Of a stretch of DNA of 49,766 nt, positions 1-7,445 are shown one piece after another. Under the pieces are notes generated by a model, which saw only the letters and a program-made list of their open reading frames with translations, did no database searches and was not told the DNA's origin. The position numbers and the translations under genes were made by a program. Source of the DNA: Ruminococcus sp. (GTDB taxonomy: Bacteria > Bacillota > Clostridia > Oscillospirales > Ruminococcaceae); the NCBI GenBank assembly GCA_017437285.1, contig JAFSBM010000222.1, forward strand, positions 1 to 49,766. Direction: 5' to 3'. Position 1 is the first letter of the stretch, and each line of letters begins with the position of its first letter.

Positions 1-26
1 GTTTGATTAAAGAAAAAGCAGATAGG

Positions 27-118
27 TATGACAGCTACAAGGAAACCTCCCGAAGGCGTGCTTTCGCACTCCGAGGGAGGTTGACGAAATAGATGTCGTG
101 CATAGCTGTTTTTTCTCA
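27..118 (+). ncRNA. Structured RNA-like element or terminator of an upstream gene
   Basis: An outer 7-bp stem (ACAGCTA at 31-37 with TAGCTGT at 103-109) encloses a long hairpin (AACCTCCC 44-51 with GGGAGGTT 75-82, with an inner GTGC/GCAC stem) and a small GAC/GTC hairpin near 83-97. The outer stem is followed directly by a T run at 109-114, so the RNA reads on the plus strand and ends like an intrinsic terminator. It could be a riboswitch-like leader with terminator, a small RNA, or an elaborate terminator of a gene left of the window. I could not match it to a riboswitch class I know. Positions 1-144 hold no gene. Confidence 0.45.
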
Positions 119-144
119 AAAGGGGTTTTTAGAGATGCCCAGTA

Positions 145-954
145 TTATCTTGTGATTTCCCAGAATGCCACAGCGCTTGCCGCCGCCACGTTGAGAGAAT
201 CAACTCCCTCAGCCATGGGAATTTTTACCGTGTAATCGCAGGCTTCAATGGTGCTGTCTTTCAGCCCCTCTCCCTCAGTTCCGAGGAATATAGCCAGTTT
301 TTCGGCTTTTTTCAATGCCGCATTGTCAATGTCAACGGTATTGCTGTGAAGTGCCATAGCCGCTGTAGTAAAGCCCATTTTCCGCAGTTTTTCCACATAT
401 TCGGGAGAATCCCCCTCAATGTAAGTCCACGGCATACCGAAAACAGTTCCCATACTCACACGGATTGCACGGCGATAAAGCGGGTCGCTGCTTGGCTGTG
501 TGAGAAGTACCGCATCAATTTTCAAAGCCGCCGCAGAACGGATTACCGCACCGATGTTAGTCTGATTCATTACATCTTCTAAAACGGCTATACGACGTGC
601 TTTTCCGCAGATTTCCTCCGCTGTTGGCAAAGGCTTTCTTCTCATTGCACAGAGCAAACCCTGTGTCAGCTTAAAGCCCGTAAGCTTGGTGAGAACCTCG
701 CTGTCCGCCGTATAAACGGGAATTTCAGCACATCTGTCGATTATGTCCCTGCCCTGCCCCTCGATGTATTTTCGCTCTGCAAGGAGAGAAATCGGCTCAT
801 AGCCGTGACTCAGGGCAAGCCGTATAACCTTTGGACTTTCCGCAATGAAAATGCCTAAATCAGGCTCAAAATAGCGTTTTAGCTGAATTTCGTTACTTGA
901 AACGTATGGAATAAGCTCCTCCGCTGTTAAATCTTTTATTTCAATTATAGGCAT
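145..954 (-). CDS. TrmH/SpoU family RNA 2'-O-methyltransferase
   Basis: This 269-residue protein fits the SpoU (SPOUT) family, which transfers a methyl group from S-adenosylmethionine to a ribose 2'-OH of rRNA or tRNA in the cytoplasm. The N-terminal third resembles the substrate-binding domain of these enzymes. The C-terminal half has the knotted SPOUT core: a VLEDVMNQTNIGAVIRSA segment (family motif 1, with conserved Asn and Arg), a FLGTEGEGL segment (motif 2) and IPMAEGVDSLNVAAASAV (motif 3). The target nucleotide cannot be read from the sequence. The start is preceded by AGAGG. It lies 21 bp downstream of copA on the same strand and is probably read from the copA promoter. Confidence 0.9.
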   Translation of the reverse strand: MPIIEIKDLTAEELIPYVSSNEIQLKRYFEPDLGIFIAESPKVIRLALSHGYEPISLLAERKYIEGQGRDIIDRCAEIPVYTADSEVLTKLTGFKLTQGLLCAMRRKPLPTAEEICGKARRIAVLEDVMNQTNIGAVIRSAAALKIDAVLLTQPSSDPLYRRAIRVSMGTVFGMPWTYIEGDSPEYVEKLRKMGFTTAAMALHSNTVDIDNAALKKAEKLAIFLGTEGEGLKDSTIEACDYTVKIPMAEGVDSLNVAAASAVAFWEITR

Positions 955-975
955 ACATTACCTCTTGAAGTTAAA

Positions 976-1182
976 TTATTCAATACTCTTAACAACAAAA
1001 TCAGCGTCAGTTATGGTTTTAATGAGCAGTTCATCGGGAACATCTCCGGAAATCTCCACGTAAGCACACTTATTTTCAAGGGAAACCTCCGCAGAAACGC
1101 CCTCAATTGCGTTTAAAAGCTTGGAAACTGTGCCTGTGCAATGGTTGCACATCATACCGTCGATATAGATTGTTTTTTTCAT
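976..1182 (-). CDS. Possible separately translated copper chaperone (CopZ-like) nested in copA
   Basis: Inside copA and in the same frame, an ATG at 1182 begins a complete 68-residue heavy-metal-associated domain (MKKTIYIDGMMCNHC, then a beta-alpha-beta pattern to the copA stop). Immediately upstream on the coding strand is GGAGG with an 8-nt spacer to the ATG, which is better than the ribosome site of copA itself. In related bacteria CopZ is a free chaperone that hands Cu(I) to CopA and to copper regulators. I infer that both a CopA-CopZ fusion and free CopZ may be made from one gene. It remains possible that the site is the relic of a former gene boundary after a fusion. Confidence 0.55.
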   Translation of the reverse strand: MKKTIYIDGMMCNHCTGTVSKLLNAIEGVSAEVSLENKCAYVEISGDVPDELLIKTITDADFVVKSIE

Positions 1183-3498
1183 TGTATTAACCTCCGTTTT
1201 TGTAGATATATGGTCATTTTCGGGAGTTTTCTCCTTACTCTTTACCGTCTTGAAAAGATTGAGCCGCAGGGCATTTGTGACAACGCAGAATGAACTGAGG
1301 GACATAGCCGCAGCACCGAACATCGGGTTCATCTGCCAATGGAAAATGGGGTAGAAAAGCCCAGCCGCAAGGGGAATTCCAAGGCTGTTGTAAATCAACG
1401 CCCAGAACAGATTCTGCCTGATATTCCGCATAGTTGCACGGCTGAGGCGGATTGACTCCGCACCGTCACGGATATCGTCCTGCATAAGCACGATATCTGC
1501 CGATTCTATGGCAATATCCTGCCCTCCGCCAACTGCAATTCCCACATCAGCCGCCGCCAATGCAGGAGCATCATTCACTCCGTCACCAATCATTGCAACG
1601 CATTGCCCTGACTTCTGCAAATCACGTATTACTGCGGTTTTGTCCGCAGGGAGCAGTTCTGCATAGAACTCGTCAATACCAAGTTCGCCGCAGATTGCCT
1701 GTGCAGTCCGTGAGTTGTCACCTGTGAGCATAATTGTTTTTATGCCGAGATTTCTGAACATTTCCACAGCCTCTTTCGAGGTAGATTTTACGAAATCCGC
1801 CGCTGAAATAACTCCCACAGCCTTTCCGTCAACCGCCACAAACAACGGTATACCGCCATTTTCTGCGGATTTTTCAGCATTTGACAAAAGCTGTGAAATG
1901 TCGATTTTATTCAGTTCCATAAGCCGCTTATTGCCGATGAGGATTTTTTTGTTATCCACAATTCCCGACAATCCGCCGCCTTCAGTTTCTTTATAGTCAT
2001 CACATTGGCGAATGTCGATTTTTTTATCCTTGCAGTAGGTGATAATCGACTTTGCAAGGGGATGTGACGAATTAGCTTCAATCGCCCCAGCATATGACAT
2101 AAGCTGATTTTCTGTAATGCCTATGGTGAAAATTTCCCGAATTTTCGGCTTTCCCTCGGTGCAAGTGCCTGTTTTGTCAAGAACTGCCGCCGTGATTTTA
2201 TGGGCAGTTTCAAGGCTTTCGGCGGATTTTATGAGTATGCCGTTTTTTGCACCCATTCCCGTGCCAACCATAATTGCCGTAGGAGTTGCAAGTCCCAGCG
2301 AGCAAGGGCAGGAGATAACGAGGACGGAAATTGCGGCTTTCAATGCCGCCGCTGCATCGCCTGTGAAGATAAGCCACAAAATTGCCGATATAAGGGCAAT
2401 TCCTATAACTACAGGAACGAAAATTCCGCTGATTTTATCCGCAAGCCGAGCAATGGGAGCTTTTGATGCGGCAGCTTCCTCAACGAGGGCTATGATTTTC
2501 GAAAGTGTGGAATCCTTTTCCTGACGGTCACATCGGCACTTCACAAATCCTCCTGTTGAAACCGTGGCACTCATCAGAGTATCTCCAATATTTTTTACAA
2601 CCGGTATACTTTCGCCTGTGAGAGCCGACTGGTCAACGGAGCAGCTGCCCTCAATTACCGTGCAGTCGCAGGGAACTGCTCCCCCTGCTCTTATAATTAT
2701 AACATCTCCCACAGCTATTTCCGAGGCGGAAATTTCCGTTTCAACTCCCTCACGGATTACAGTTGCCGTTTTGGGTGCAAGGTCAATAAGTGCCGAAACA
2801 GCGTCAGATGTTCTGCCTTTGCTTTTAGTTTCAAGATATTTTCCAACGGTGATAAGAGTTAAAATCATACCGCAGGATTCGTAATAGAGATTCATCATAT
2901 AGCCGTGAGCCGCTGATAAATCCCCATGTCCCATATGATAAACAATCATATACGTTCCGTATAAGCTATACACGAATGCCGCAGTTGAACCGAGAGCAAT
3001 AAGGCTGTCCATATTTGGTGAACGATTGATGAGATTTTTATATCCGTTGCGGAAAAAGTGGAAATTCAGAGCAATAATCGGAATTGTCAGAAGAAGCTGA
3101 GTCAGAATGAAAATCATCATATTTTCAGTTCCGTCGAGTATCTTCGGAATCGGCAAGCCGAACATATGCCCCATACAGAAATAAAACAATGGAATCATAA
3201 AGCAAAGGGAGAGAATGAGCCGCTTTTTCATTCCTTTGAGATTATCGTCAGAGTCGGATTTCTCCGATTTTTTGCCTGTTTCCGATGCTCCGTAGCCTGC
3301 TTTTACCACCGCATCTATGATTTTATCGACAGTTACAAGGGATTCGTCAAATTCCACCTGCATATAATTCCGCAGAAGATTGACATTTACCGCAGAAACG
3401 CCCTCTAAGGCATTTACCGCCTTTTCCACGTGTGCCTGACAGGCTGAACAGGTCATCCCCGTCACATCGAATTTTGTTTTTTTCATATAATCACTCAT
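976..3498 (-). CDS. copA: Copper-exporting P1B-type ATPase with N- and C-terminal metal-binding domains
   Basis: An 840-residue P1B ATPase that pumps Cu(I) out of the cytoplasm using ATP. An N-terminal heavy-metal-associated domain carries GMTCSAC (residues 14-20). The membrane and catalytic core follow: TGES (294-297, actuator), the CPC copper site in a membrane helix (397-399), DKTGT with the phosphorylated Asp (about 441), an SSHP motif in the nucleotide domain, and GDGVNDAP. After the last helices and a charged linker comes a second metal-binding domain with MMCNHC (residues 773-840), unlike the usual CopA layout in which all such domains are N-terminal. That domain has its own ribosome site (separate entry). 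The first ATG is only about 22 nt from the predicted transcription start and has no clear Shine-Dalgarno; Met5 is an alternative start. Confidence 0.95.
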   Translation of the reverse strand: MSDYMKKTKFDVTGMTCSACQAHVEKAVNALEGVSAVNVNLLRNYMQVEFDESLVTVDKIIDAVVKAGYGASETGKKSEKSDSDDNLKGMKKRLILSLCFMIPLFYFCMGHMFGLPIPKILDGTENMMIFILTQLLLTIPIIALNFHFFRNGYKNLINRSPNMDSLIALGSTAAFVYSLYGTYMIVYHMGHGDLSAAHGYMMNLYYESCGMILTLITVGKYLETKSKGRTSDAVSALIDLAPKTATVIREGVETEISASEIAVGDVIIIRAGGAVPCDCTVIEGSCSVDQSALTGESIPVVKNIGDTLMSATVSTGGFVKCRCDRQEKDSTLSKIIALVEEAAASKAPIARLADKISGIFVPVVIGIALISAILWLIFTGDAAAALKAAISVLVISCPCSLGLATPTAIMVGTGMGAKNGILIKSAESLETAHKITAAVLDKTGTCTEGKPKIREIFTIGITENQLMSYAGAIEANSSHPLAKSIITYCKDKKIDIRQCDDYKETEGGGLSGIVDNKKILIGNKRLMELNKIDISQLLSNAEKSAENGGIPLFVAVDGKAVGVISAADFVKSTSKEAVEMFRNLGIKTIMLTGDNSRTAQAICGELGIDEFYAELLPADKTAVIRDLQKSGQCVAMIGDGVNDAPALAAADVGIAVGGGQDIAIESADIVLMQDDIRDGAESIRLSRATMRNIRQNLFWALIYNSLGIPLAAGLFYPIFHWQMNPMFGAAAMSLSSFCVVTNALRLNLFKTVKSKEKTPENDHISTKTEVNTMKKTIYIDGMMCNHCTGTVSKLLNAIEGVSAEVSLENKCAYVEISGDVPDELLIKTITDADFVVKSIE

Positions 3499-3527
3499 TT
3501 CATATACTCTAGGGCATCTCTATTATA

Positions 3528-3556
3528 ATTATACATTAATAAAAAATGTTTGTCAA
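3528..3556 (-). promoter_or_regulatory. Promoter of copA
   Basis: On the minus strand TTGACA (3551-3556) is followed after 17 bp by TATAAT (3528-3533), both perfect consensus boxes. The predicted start is about 20 nt before the copA ATG. I could not recognise a clear CsoR or CopY operator next to it. Confidence 0.85.
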
Positions 3557-3580
3557 GTATAACAGCCTTTCATTCACAAA

Positions 3581-3606
3581 AAACCGCCCGTAAAAACAGG
3601 CGGTTT
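3581..3606 (-). terminator. Terminator of glmS
   Basis: AAACCGCC and GGCGGTTT form a GC-rich hairpin; read on the minus strand it is followed by a T run. It sits just after the glmS stop codon. Confidence 0.85.
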
Positions 3607-3618
3607 CTATGACATAAA

Positions 3619-5457
3619 TTATTCAACAGTAACGCTCTTAGCAAGGTTTCTTGGCTTATCTACGTCATATCCCTTTGCAACGGATACATAGTAACCAAGA
3701 AGCTGGAGAGGAATTACTGAAAGGCTTCCTGCAAAATGAGGGTCAGTCTGAGGAATGTAAACTGTGAAGTCAGCTAAATCCTCCATGCTGTAGTTGCCGT
3801 ATGTTGTAAGTCCCATAAGTGACGCACCACGGCTCTTAACCTCAACCATATTGCTGACTGTCTTTTCGTAGAGGTCAGGCTGTGTGAGAATACCGATTAC
3901 AGGAATCTTATCCTCAATAAGGCTGATAGGTCCGTGCTTCAGCTCACCTGCTGCGTATGCCTCGGAGTGAATGTAGCTGATTTCCTTCATCTTTAAGCTA
4001 CCTTCAAGACCGATTGCATAGTCGATACCTCTGCCGATGAAGAATGCGTCCTTACAGCCTGCAAGCTTGTTTGCATACCACTGGATACGCTCCTTATCTT
4101 CAAGGATTTTCTCAATCTTTTCGGGAATTGTATTAAGCTCTGTGAGGAGAGCGTCATATGTTTCCTGCTCCATTTCGCCTCTTGCGAGAGCAAACTGCAT
4201 TGCAAGGAGATAGCCTGCAATAAGCTGTGTGCTGTATGCCTTTGTAGTTGCAACTGAAATTTCAGGGCCTGCAAGGGTATAGAATACGCTGTCAGCTTCA
4301 CGTGCAATTGATGAACCAACAACATTTACGATACCGAATGTCTTAACTCCTGCATCCTTGGACATTCTGAGGGCTGCAAGGCTGTCGGCAGTTTCGCCTG
4401 ACTGGCTTACAATAATAACAAGGCTGTTTTTAGCAAGCTTCATCTTTCTGTAACGGAATTCGGAAGCAAGTTCCACACGAACAGAAATTGAAGAAAATTC
4501 CTCAATAACGTACTGTACAGCCATACCAACGTGATATGCAGAACCGCAGGCAACAATGTAAATCTGCTGGATTTCCTGCATTTCCTCATCAGTAAGACCA
4601 TGCTCACCAAAGTCAATTTTTCCGTTCTTTACAACGGAATTGATAGTATCTCTGATAACCTTAGGCTGCTCGTGGATTTCCTTGAGCATAAAATGCTCGT
4701 AACCGCCCTTTTCAGCAGCAGCGGCATCCCACTTGATTTCAACAAGTTCCTTTTCGATTTCTTCACGGTCAATATTGTAGAAAGTTGCAGTACCCTTTGT
4801 GAGCTTTGCAATCTCCATATTGCCTATGTAGTAAACATTTCTTGTATATTTGAGAACAGCAGGAACGTCGGAAGCAACATATGTTTCGCCGCCTGTGATA
4901 CCGATAATCATAGGGCTGTCCTTACGTGCTGTGTAGATTTCGCCTGGGAAATCGCTGAACATTACGCAGAGAGCATAAGAACCTCTGATACGAATCATTG
5001 CTCTTGCAATTGAGTCAACAGGGCCGAGATTGTACTTCTTGAAGTAGTAGTCGATAAGCTTTACTGCAACCTCTGTATCTGTCTGTGAATTGAAAGTATA
5101 TCCGCTTTTTGTAAGCTTTTCTCTCAACTCCTGATAGTTTTCGATAATACCGTTGTGAACTGCAACAACATTGTTGTCATCGCTGGAATGTGGATGAGCG
5201 TTGAGAGTAGAAGGCTCGCCGTGAGTTGCCCAACGAGTATGACCGATACCGCAGCAGCCGCTTACAGCCTCGCCGTCGTTAGTCATCTTTTTGAGAACTT
5301 CAAGCTTACCCTTAGCCTTGATTACAGTAACTTCCTCATTACCGTCACGAACAGCGATACCTGCTGAGTCATAACCTCTGTATTCGAGCTTAGAAAGTCC
5401 GTCAAGAAGAATGGGAGCAGCCTGATGCTCACCTGTAAATCCTACAATTCCGCACAT
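3619..5457 (-). CDS. glmS: Glutamine--fructose-6-phosphate aminotransferase (isomerizing)
   Basis: A 612-residue GlmS, which makes glucosamine-6-phosphate from fructose-6-phosphate and glutamine, the first step towards UDP-N-acetylglucosamine for peptidoglycan. It begins MCGIVGF, where Cys2 is the N-terminal glutamine amidotransferase nucleophile. GHTRWATHG and a SDDNNVVAVHNGIIENY segment follow. The C-terminal half has two sugar isomerase (SIS) domains, with SQSGETADSL as the sugar-phosphate loop and the conserved C-terminal LAKSVTVE. The length is normal. The gene stands alone between terminators. Its leader is only about 100 nt and shows no glmS ribozyme core. A GGAGG precedes the start. 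Confidence 0.97.
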   Translation of the reverse strand: MCGIVGFTGEHQAAPILLDGLSKLEYRGYDSAGIAVRDGNEEVTVIKAKGKLEVLKKMTNDGEAVSGCCGIGHTRWATHGEPSTLNAHPHSSDDNNVVAVHNGIIENYQELREKLTKSGYTFNSQTDTEVAVKLIDYYFKKYNLGPVDSIARAMIRIRGSYALCVMFSDFPGEIYTARKDSPMIIGITGGETYVASDVPAVLKYTRNVYYIGNMEIAKLTKGTATFYNIDREEIEKELVEIKWDAAAAEKGGYEHFMLKEIHEQPKVIRDTINSVVKNGKIDFGEHGLTDEEMQEIQQIYIVACGSAYHVGMAVQYVIEEFSSISVRVELASEFRYRKMKLAKNSLVIIVSQSGETADSLAALRMSKDAGVKTFGIVNVVGSSIAREADSVFYTLAGPEISVATTKAYSTQLIAGYLLAMQFALARGEMEQETYDALLTELNTIPEKIEKILEDKERIQWYANKLAGCKDAFFIGRGIDYAIGLEGSLKMKEISYIHSEAYAAGELKHGPISLIEDKIPVIGILTQPDLYEKTVSNMVEVKSRGASLMGLTTYGNYSMEDLADFTVYIPQTDPHFAGSLSVIPLQLLGYYVSVAKGYDVDKPRNLAKSVTVE

Positions 5458-5577
5458 AATATACCTCCGTATTTATCGGCAATAAACCTGCCGAAGCTTT
5501 AAAGCATTTCTATTTTTTGAAACGCTATTATTCCAATAAAAATAATATACTCATATATTATAACATAATATAAAATA

Positions 5578-5611
5578 AAATGCAAGTGTATTTTTCAACA
5601 CTTGCATTTTT
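5578..5611 (-). terminator. Terminator of the SPFH gene
   Basis: ATGCAAGTGT and ACACTTGCAT form a 10-bp stem with flanking A and T runs on both sides, so it can act in either direction. It lies directly after the stop of the SPFH protein gene. Confidence 0.8.
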
Positions 5612-5615
5612 TTGT

Positions 5616-6986
5616 TTATTTAACTATATCTTCAGTACCAAATGGGTCACCGCACTCCGCACAGAATTTAGGGGGATTATGTGGGTCAGCAGGCTCCCAG
5701 CCGCACTTGTCACACTTGTAGAGAGCCGCTCCCGCAGGCTTTGGACTTCCGCAGTTAGCACAGAATTTGCCCTTATTTACAGCACCGCAGGAACAAGTCC
5801 AGCCAGTGTCGGCAGGCTTAGGACTTCCGCAGTTTGCACAGAACTTACCTGTATTTGAAGTTCCGCAGGAGCAAGTCCAGCTTGCATCAGCAGCCTTTGC
5901 AGCTCCGCAGTTAGCACAGAATTTACCTGTATTTGATGTACCGCAGGAACAAACCCAGCCGCCCTGTACAGGTGCATTCTGCTGCTGTGCTGCCATATTA
6001 TAAAGGTTATTAGCGTTCATTCCGCCCATCTGCTGAGCCATATTCACACCGAACATACCCATAGCTGCACCGTTGGAATTATTAGCAGCGGCAACCATAG
6101 CTGCATTCTGTGACTGAACTGTGCTTGCAGCGGCATTGAGAGGATTTCTCATCCATGCAGCGTCCTCGAAATTCTTGATACGCTCCTCGTCCTCTTTATT
6201 GATAGATACGGAACGGATAGCAACGGACATAATCTCGATACCACGTTCTTCAAGCCACTCTGTCTTGAAAATATCCTTCATAGCATTTGTAACCGCAAGG
6301 TTATTTGCAGGAAGTTCGTCATATCTTACTGTATCGGAAAGCTTTGCAAATGCATCGGAAAGACGAGCAAGGAACTCGCTGTGGAGCATATTGTCAATTG
6401 TGCTTCTGCTGTAAACATTGGAAACATTTCCGCTTACCTTTGTGAAGAATACGAGAGGGTCGGAAATTCTGTAGGAATAAACACCGTTGCAGCGGAGTCC
6501 GACAGTAAAGCTTCTGCCGATGTCAGCATAGTTTACTCTGAAAGGCACGGGAGTAGGTGTGCCGAATTTATTATCGGTAATTTCCTTTACGTTGATGTAG
6601 TAAATTCTCTGGTCGTGGTTTGCGTCACCGCCATACTGGATACGCTTGCCCATAATCTTGAAAGTTTCCTTGATGCTTGAAAAACCGCCGTCAAAGATAC
6701 TTGGCTCACTTGACATATCATAAGTATATTCACCGGGGAGCGCACAAATTTCAACAATCTGTCCCTGGTCAACGATAATCATACACTGACCTTCGTTTAC
6801 AACGATTGTGCTGCCGTTAGTGATAATATTGTCATTACCCTTGGTATTTGAAGATTTCTTTCCTGTTTTCTTATAGCCCTTTGCTACGAGAACATCAGCA
6901 GGCATAGCGTCACAGCAGAAGAATTCCTTCCATGTATCCGCAAATGTTGAGCCTACGCCTGATAATACTGCTTTAATAAGTCCCAT
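5616..6986 (-). CDS. SPFH-domain protein with four C-terminal zinc ribbons
   Basis: A 456-residue protein related to Bacillus YdjI ('virion core protein-like' SPFH proteins). Residues about 1-290 form the SPFH/band-7-like region, beginning MGLIKAVLSGVGSTFADTWKEFF. An Ala/Asn/Met/Gln-rich linker follows (about 290-340). Residues 342-456 hold four tandem zinc ribbons: three near-identical copies of CSCG-x7-9-FCANCG separated by short Ala/Pro linkers, then a divergent CDKCGW...FCAECG. The family is linked to membrane stress in Bacillus, but the exact role is unknown. No transmembrane helix is obvious. It is a single-gene unit with its own promoter and terminator. The repeated ribbons look like recent internal duplication. 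Confidence 0.85.
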   Translation of the reverse strand: MGLIKAVLSGVGSTFADTWKEFFCCDAMPADVLVAKGYKKTGKKSSNTKGNDNIITNGSTIVVNEGQCMIIVDQGQIVEICALPGEYTYDMSSEPSIFDGGFSSIKETFKIMGKRIQYGGDANHDQRIYYINVKEITDNKFGTPTPVPFRVNYADIGRSFTVGLRCNGVYSYRISDPLVFFTKVSGNVSNVYSRSTIDNMLHSEFLARLSDAFAKLSDTVRYDELPANNLAVTNAMKDIFKTEWLEERGIEIMSVAIRSVSINKEDEERIKNFEDAAWMRNPLNAAASTVQSQNAAMVAAANNSNGAAMGMFGVNMAQQMGGMNANNLYNMAAQQQNAPVQGGWVCSCGTSNTGKFCANCGAAKAADASWTCSCGTSNTGKFCANCGSPKPADTGWTCSCGAVNKGKFCANCGSPKPAGAALYKCDKCGWEPADPHNPPKFCAECGDPFGTEDIVK

Positions 6987-7053
6987 AATTAAAACTCCTT
7001 CCGTTTCAGTTTTACTGAAAACCTATATCATTTTCGGCAATGCCGATAAAATT

Positions 7054-7082
7054 ATTATAACACATTATTTCAGATTTTGCAA
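7054..7082 (-). promoter_or_regulatory. Promoter of the SPFH gene
   Basis: On the minus strand TTGCAA (7077-7082), 17 bp, then TATAAT (7054-7059). The leader that follows holds two small hairpins (CGGCA/TGCCG near 7035, and TTTCAGTTTTACTGAAA near 7005). Confidence 0.75.
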
Positions 7083-7094
7083 TACCTGTTTAAA

Positions 7095-7445
7095 TCATTT
7101 TTCAGAAAGCCATTTTTCCCATACGTCTGGACAGTAACCAACAGCGGCTTTCTTTCCGCAGCGTACTACAGGAGTTTTTATAAGCTGCTGATTTTCAAAA
7201 AGCTTTTCCTCACGGTCGCTGTCAAGGAGATATTTCATAAGAGTGAGGGTATTTTTATCCTTGGCATTTTCATTTATAAGGCTGTCAATTCCGCCTACAG
7301 CCTGCAAAACTGAGGTAAATTCGCCTTTGCTCATTCCCTTTTCTTTCATATCAATGAACTGAACGCTGATATTTCGCTCCTTGAAATATCGCTCCGCCTT
7401 TTTTGTATCAAAGCATTTTTTAGTTCCGAAAATCTGTATCGTCAT
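7095..7445 (-). CDS. ArsC/Spx-like thioredoxin-fold protein
   Basis: A 116-residue member of the arsenate reductase (ArsC)/Spx/YffB family. The N-terminus, IFGTKKCFDTKKAERYFKER, gives the typical beta strand and a single catalytic-position Cys11; a CxxC pair as in classic Spx is absent. The conserved LIKTPVVRCGKKAAVGY segment near residue 85-100 matches the family's C-terminal block. It may be a thiol reductase, but the substrate is unknown. Its start overlaps the stop of the GH3 gene by four bases (ATGA), so the two are translationally coupled. There is no ars operon around it, so arsenate reduction is not supported by context. Confidence 0.75.
   Translation of the reverse strand: MTIQIFGTKKCFDTKKAERYFKERNISVQFIDMKEKGMSKGEFTSVLQAVGGIDSLINENAKDKNTLTLMKYLLDSDREEKLFENQQLIKTPVVRCGKKAAVGYCPDVWEKWLSEK

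Noticed and set aside
3499-3556. CsoR or CopY operator at the copA promoter
   Set aside because: TATACTCTAGGGCATC has only a partial resemblance to copper operators and no good palindrome.
5458-5577. glmS ribozyme in the glmS leader
   Set aside because: The leader is only about 100 nt and shows no AGCGCC-type core or double-pseudoknot arrangement; only one small CGGCA/TGCCG hairpin is present.
7095-7445. Arsenate resistance gene
   Set aside because: The fold matches ArsC, but there is no arsB/arsR neighbour and the protein is coupled to a beta-glucosidase, so arsenate reduction is not supported.
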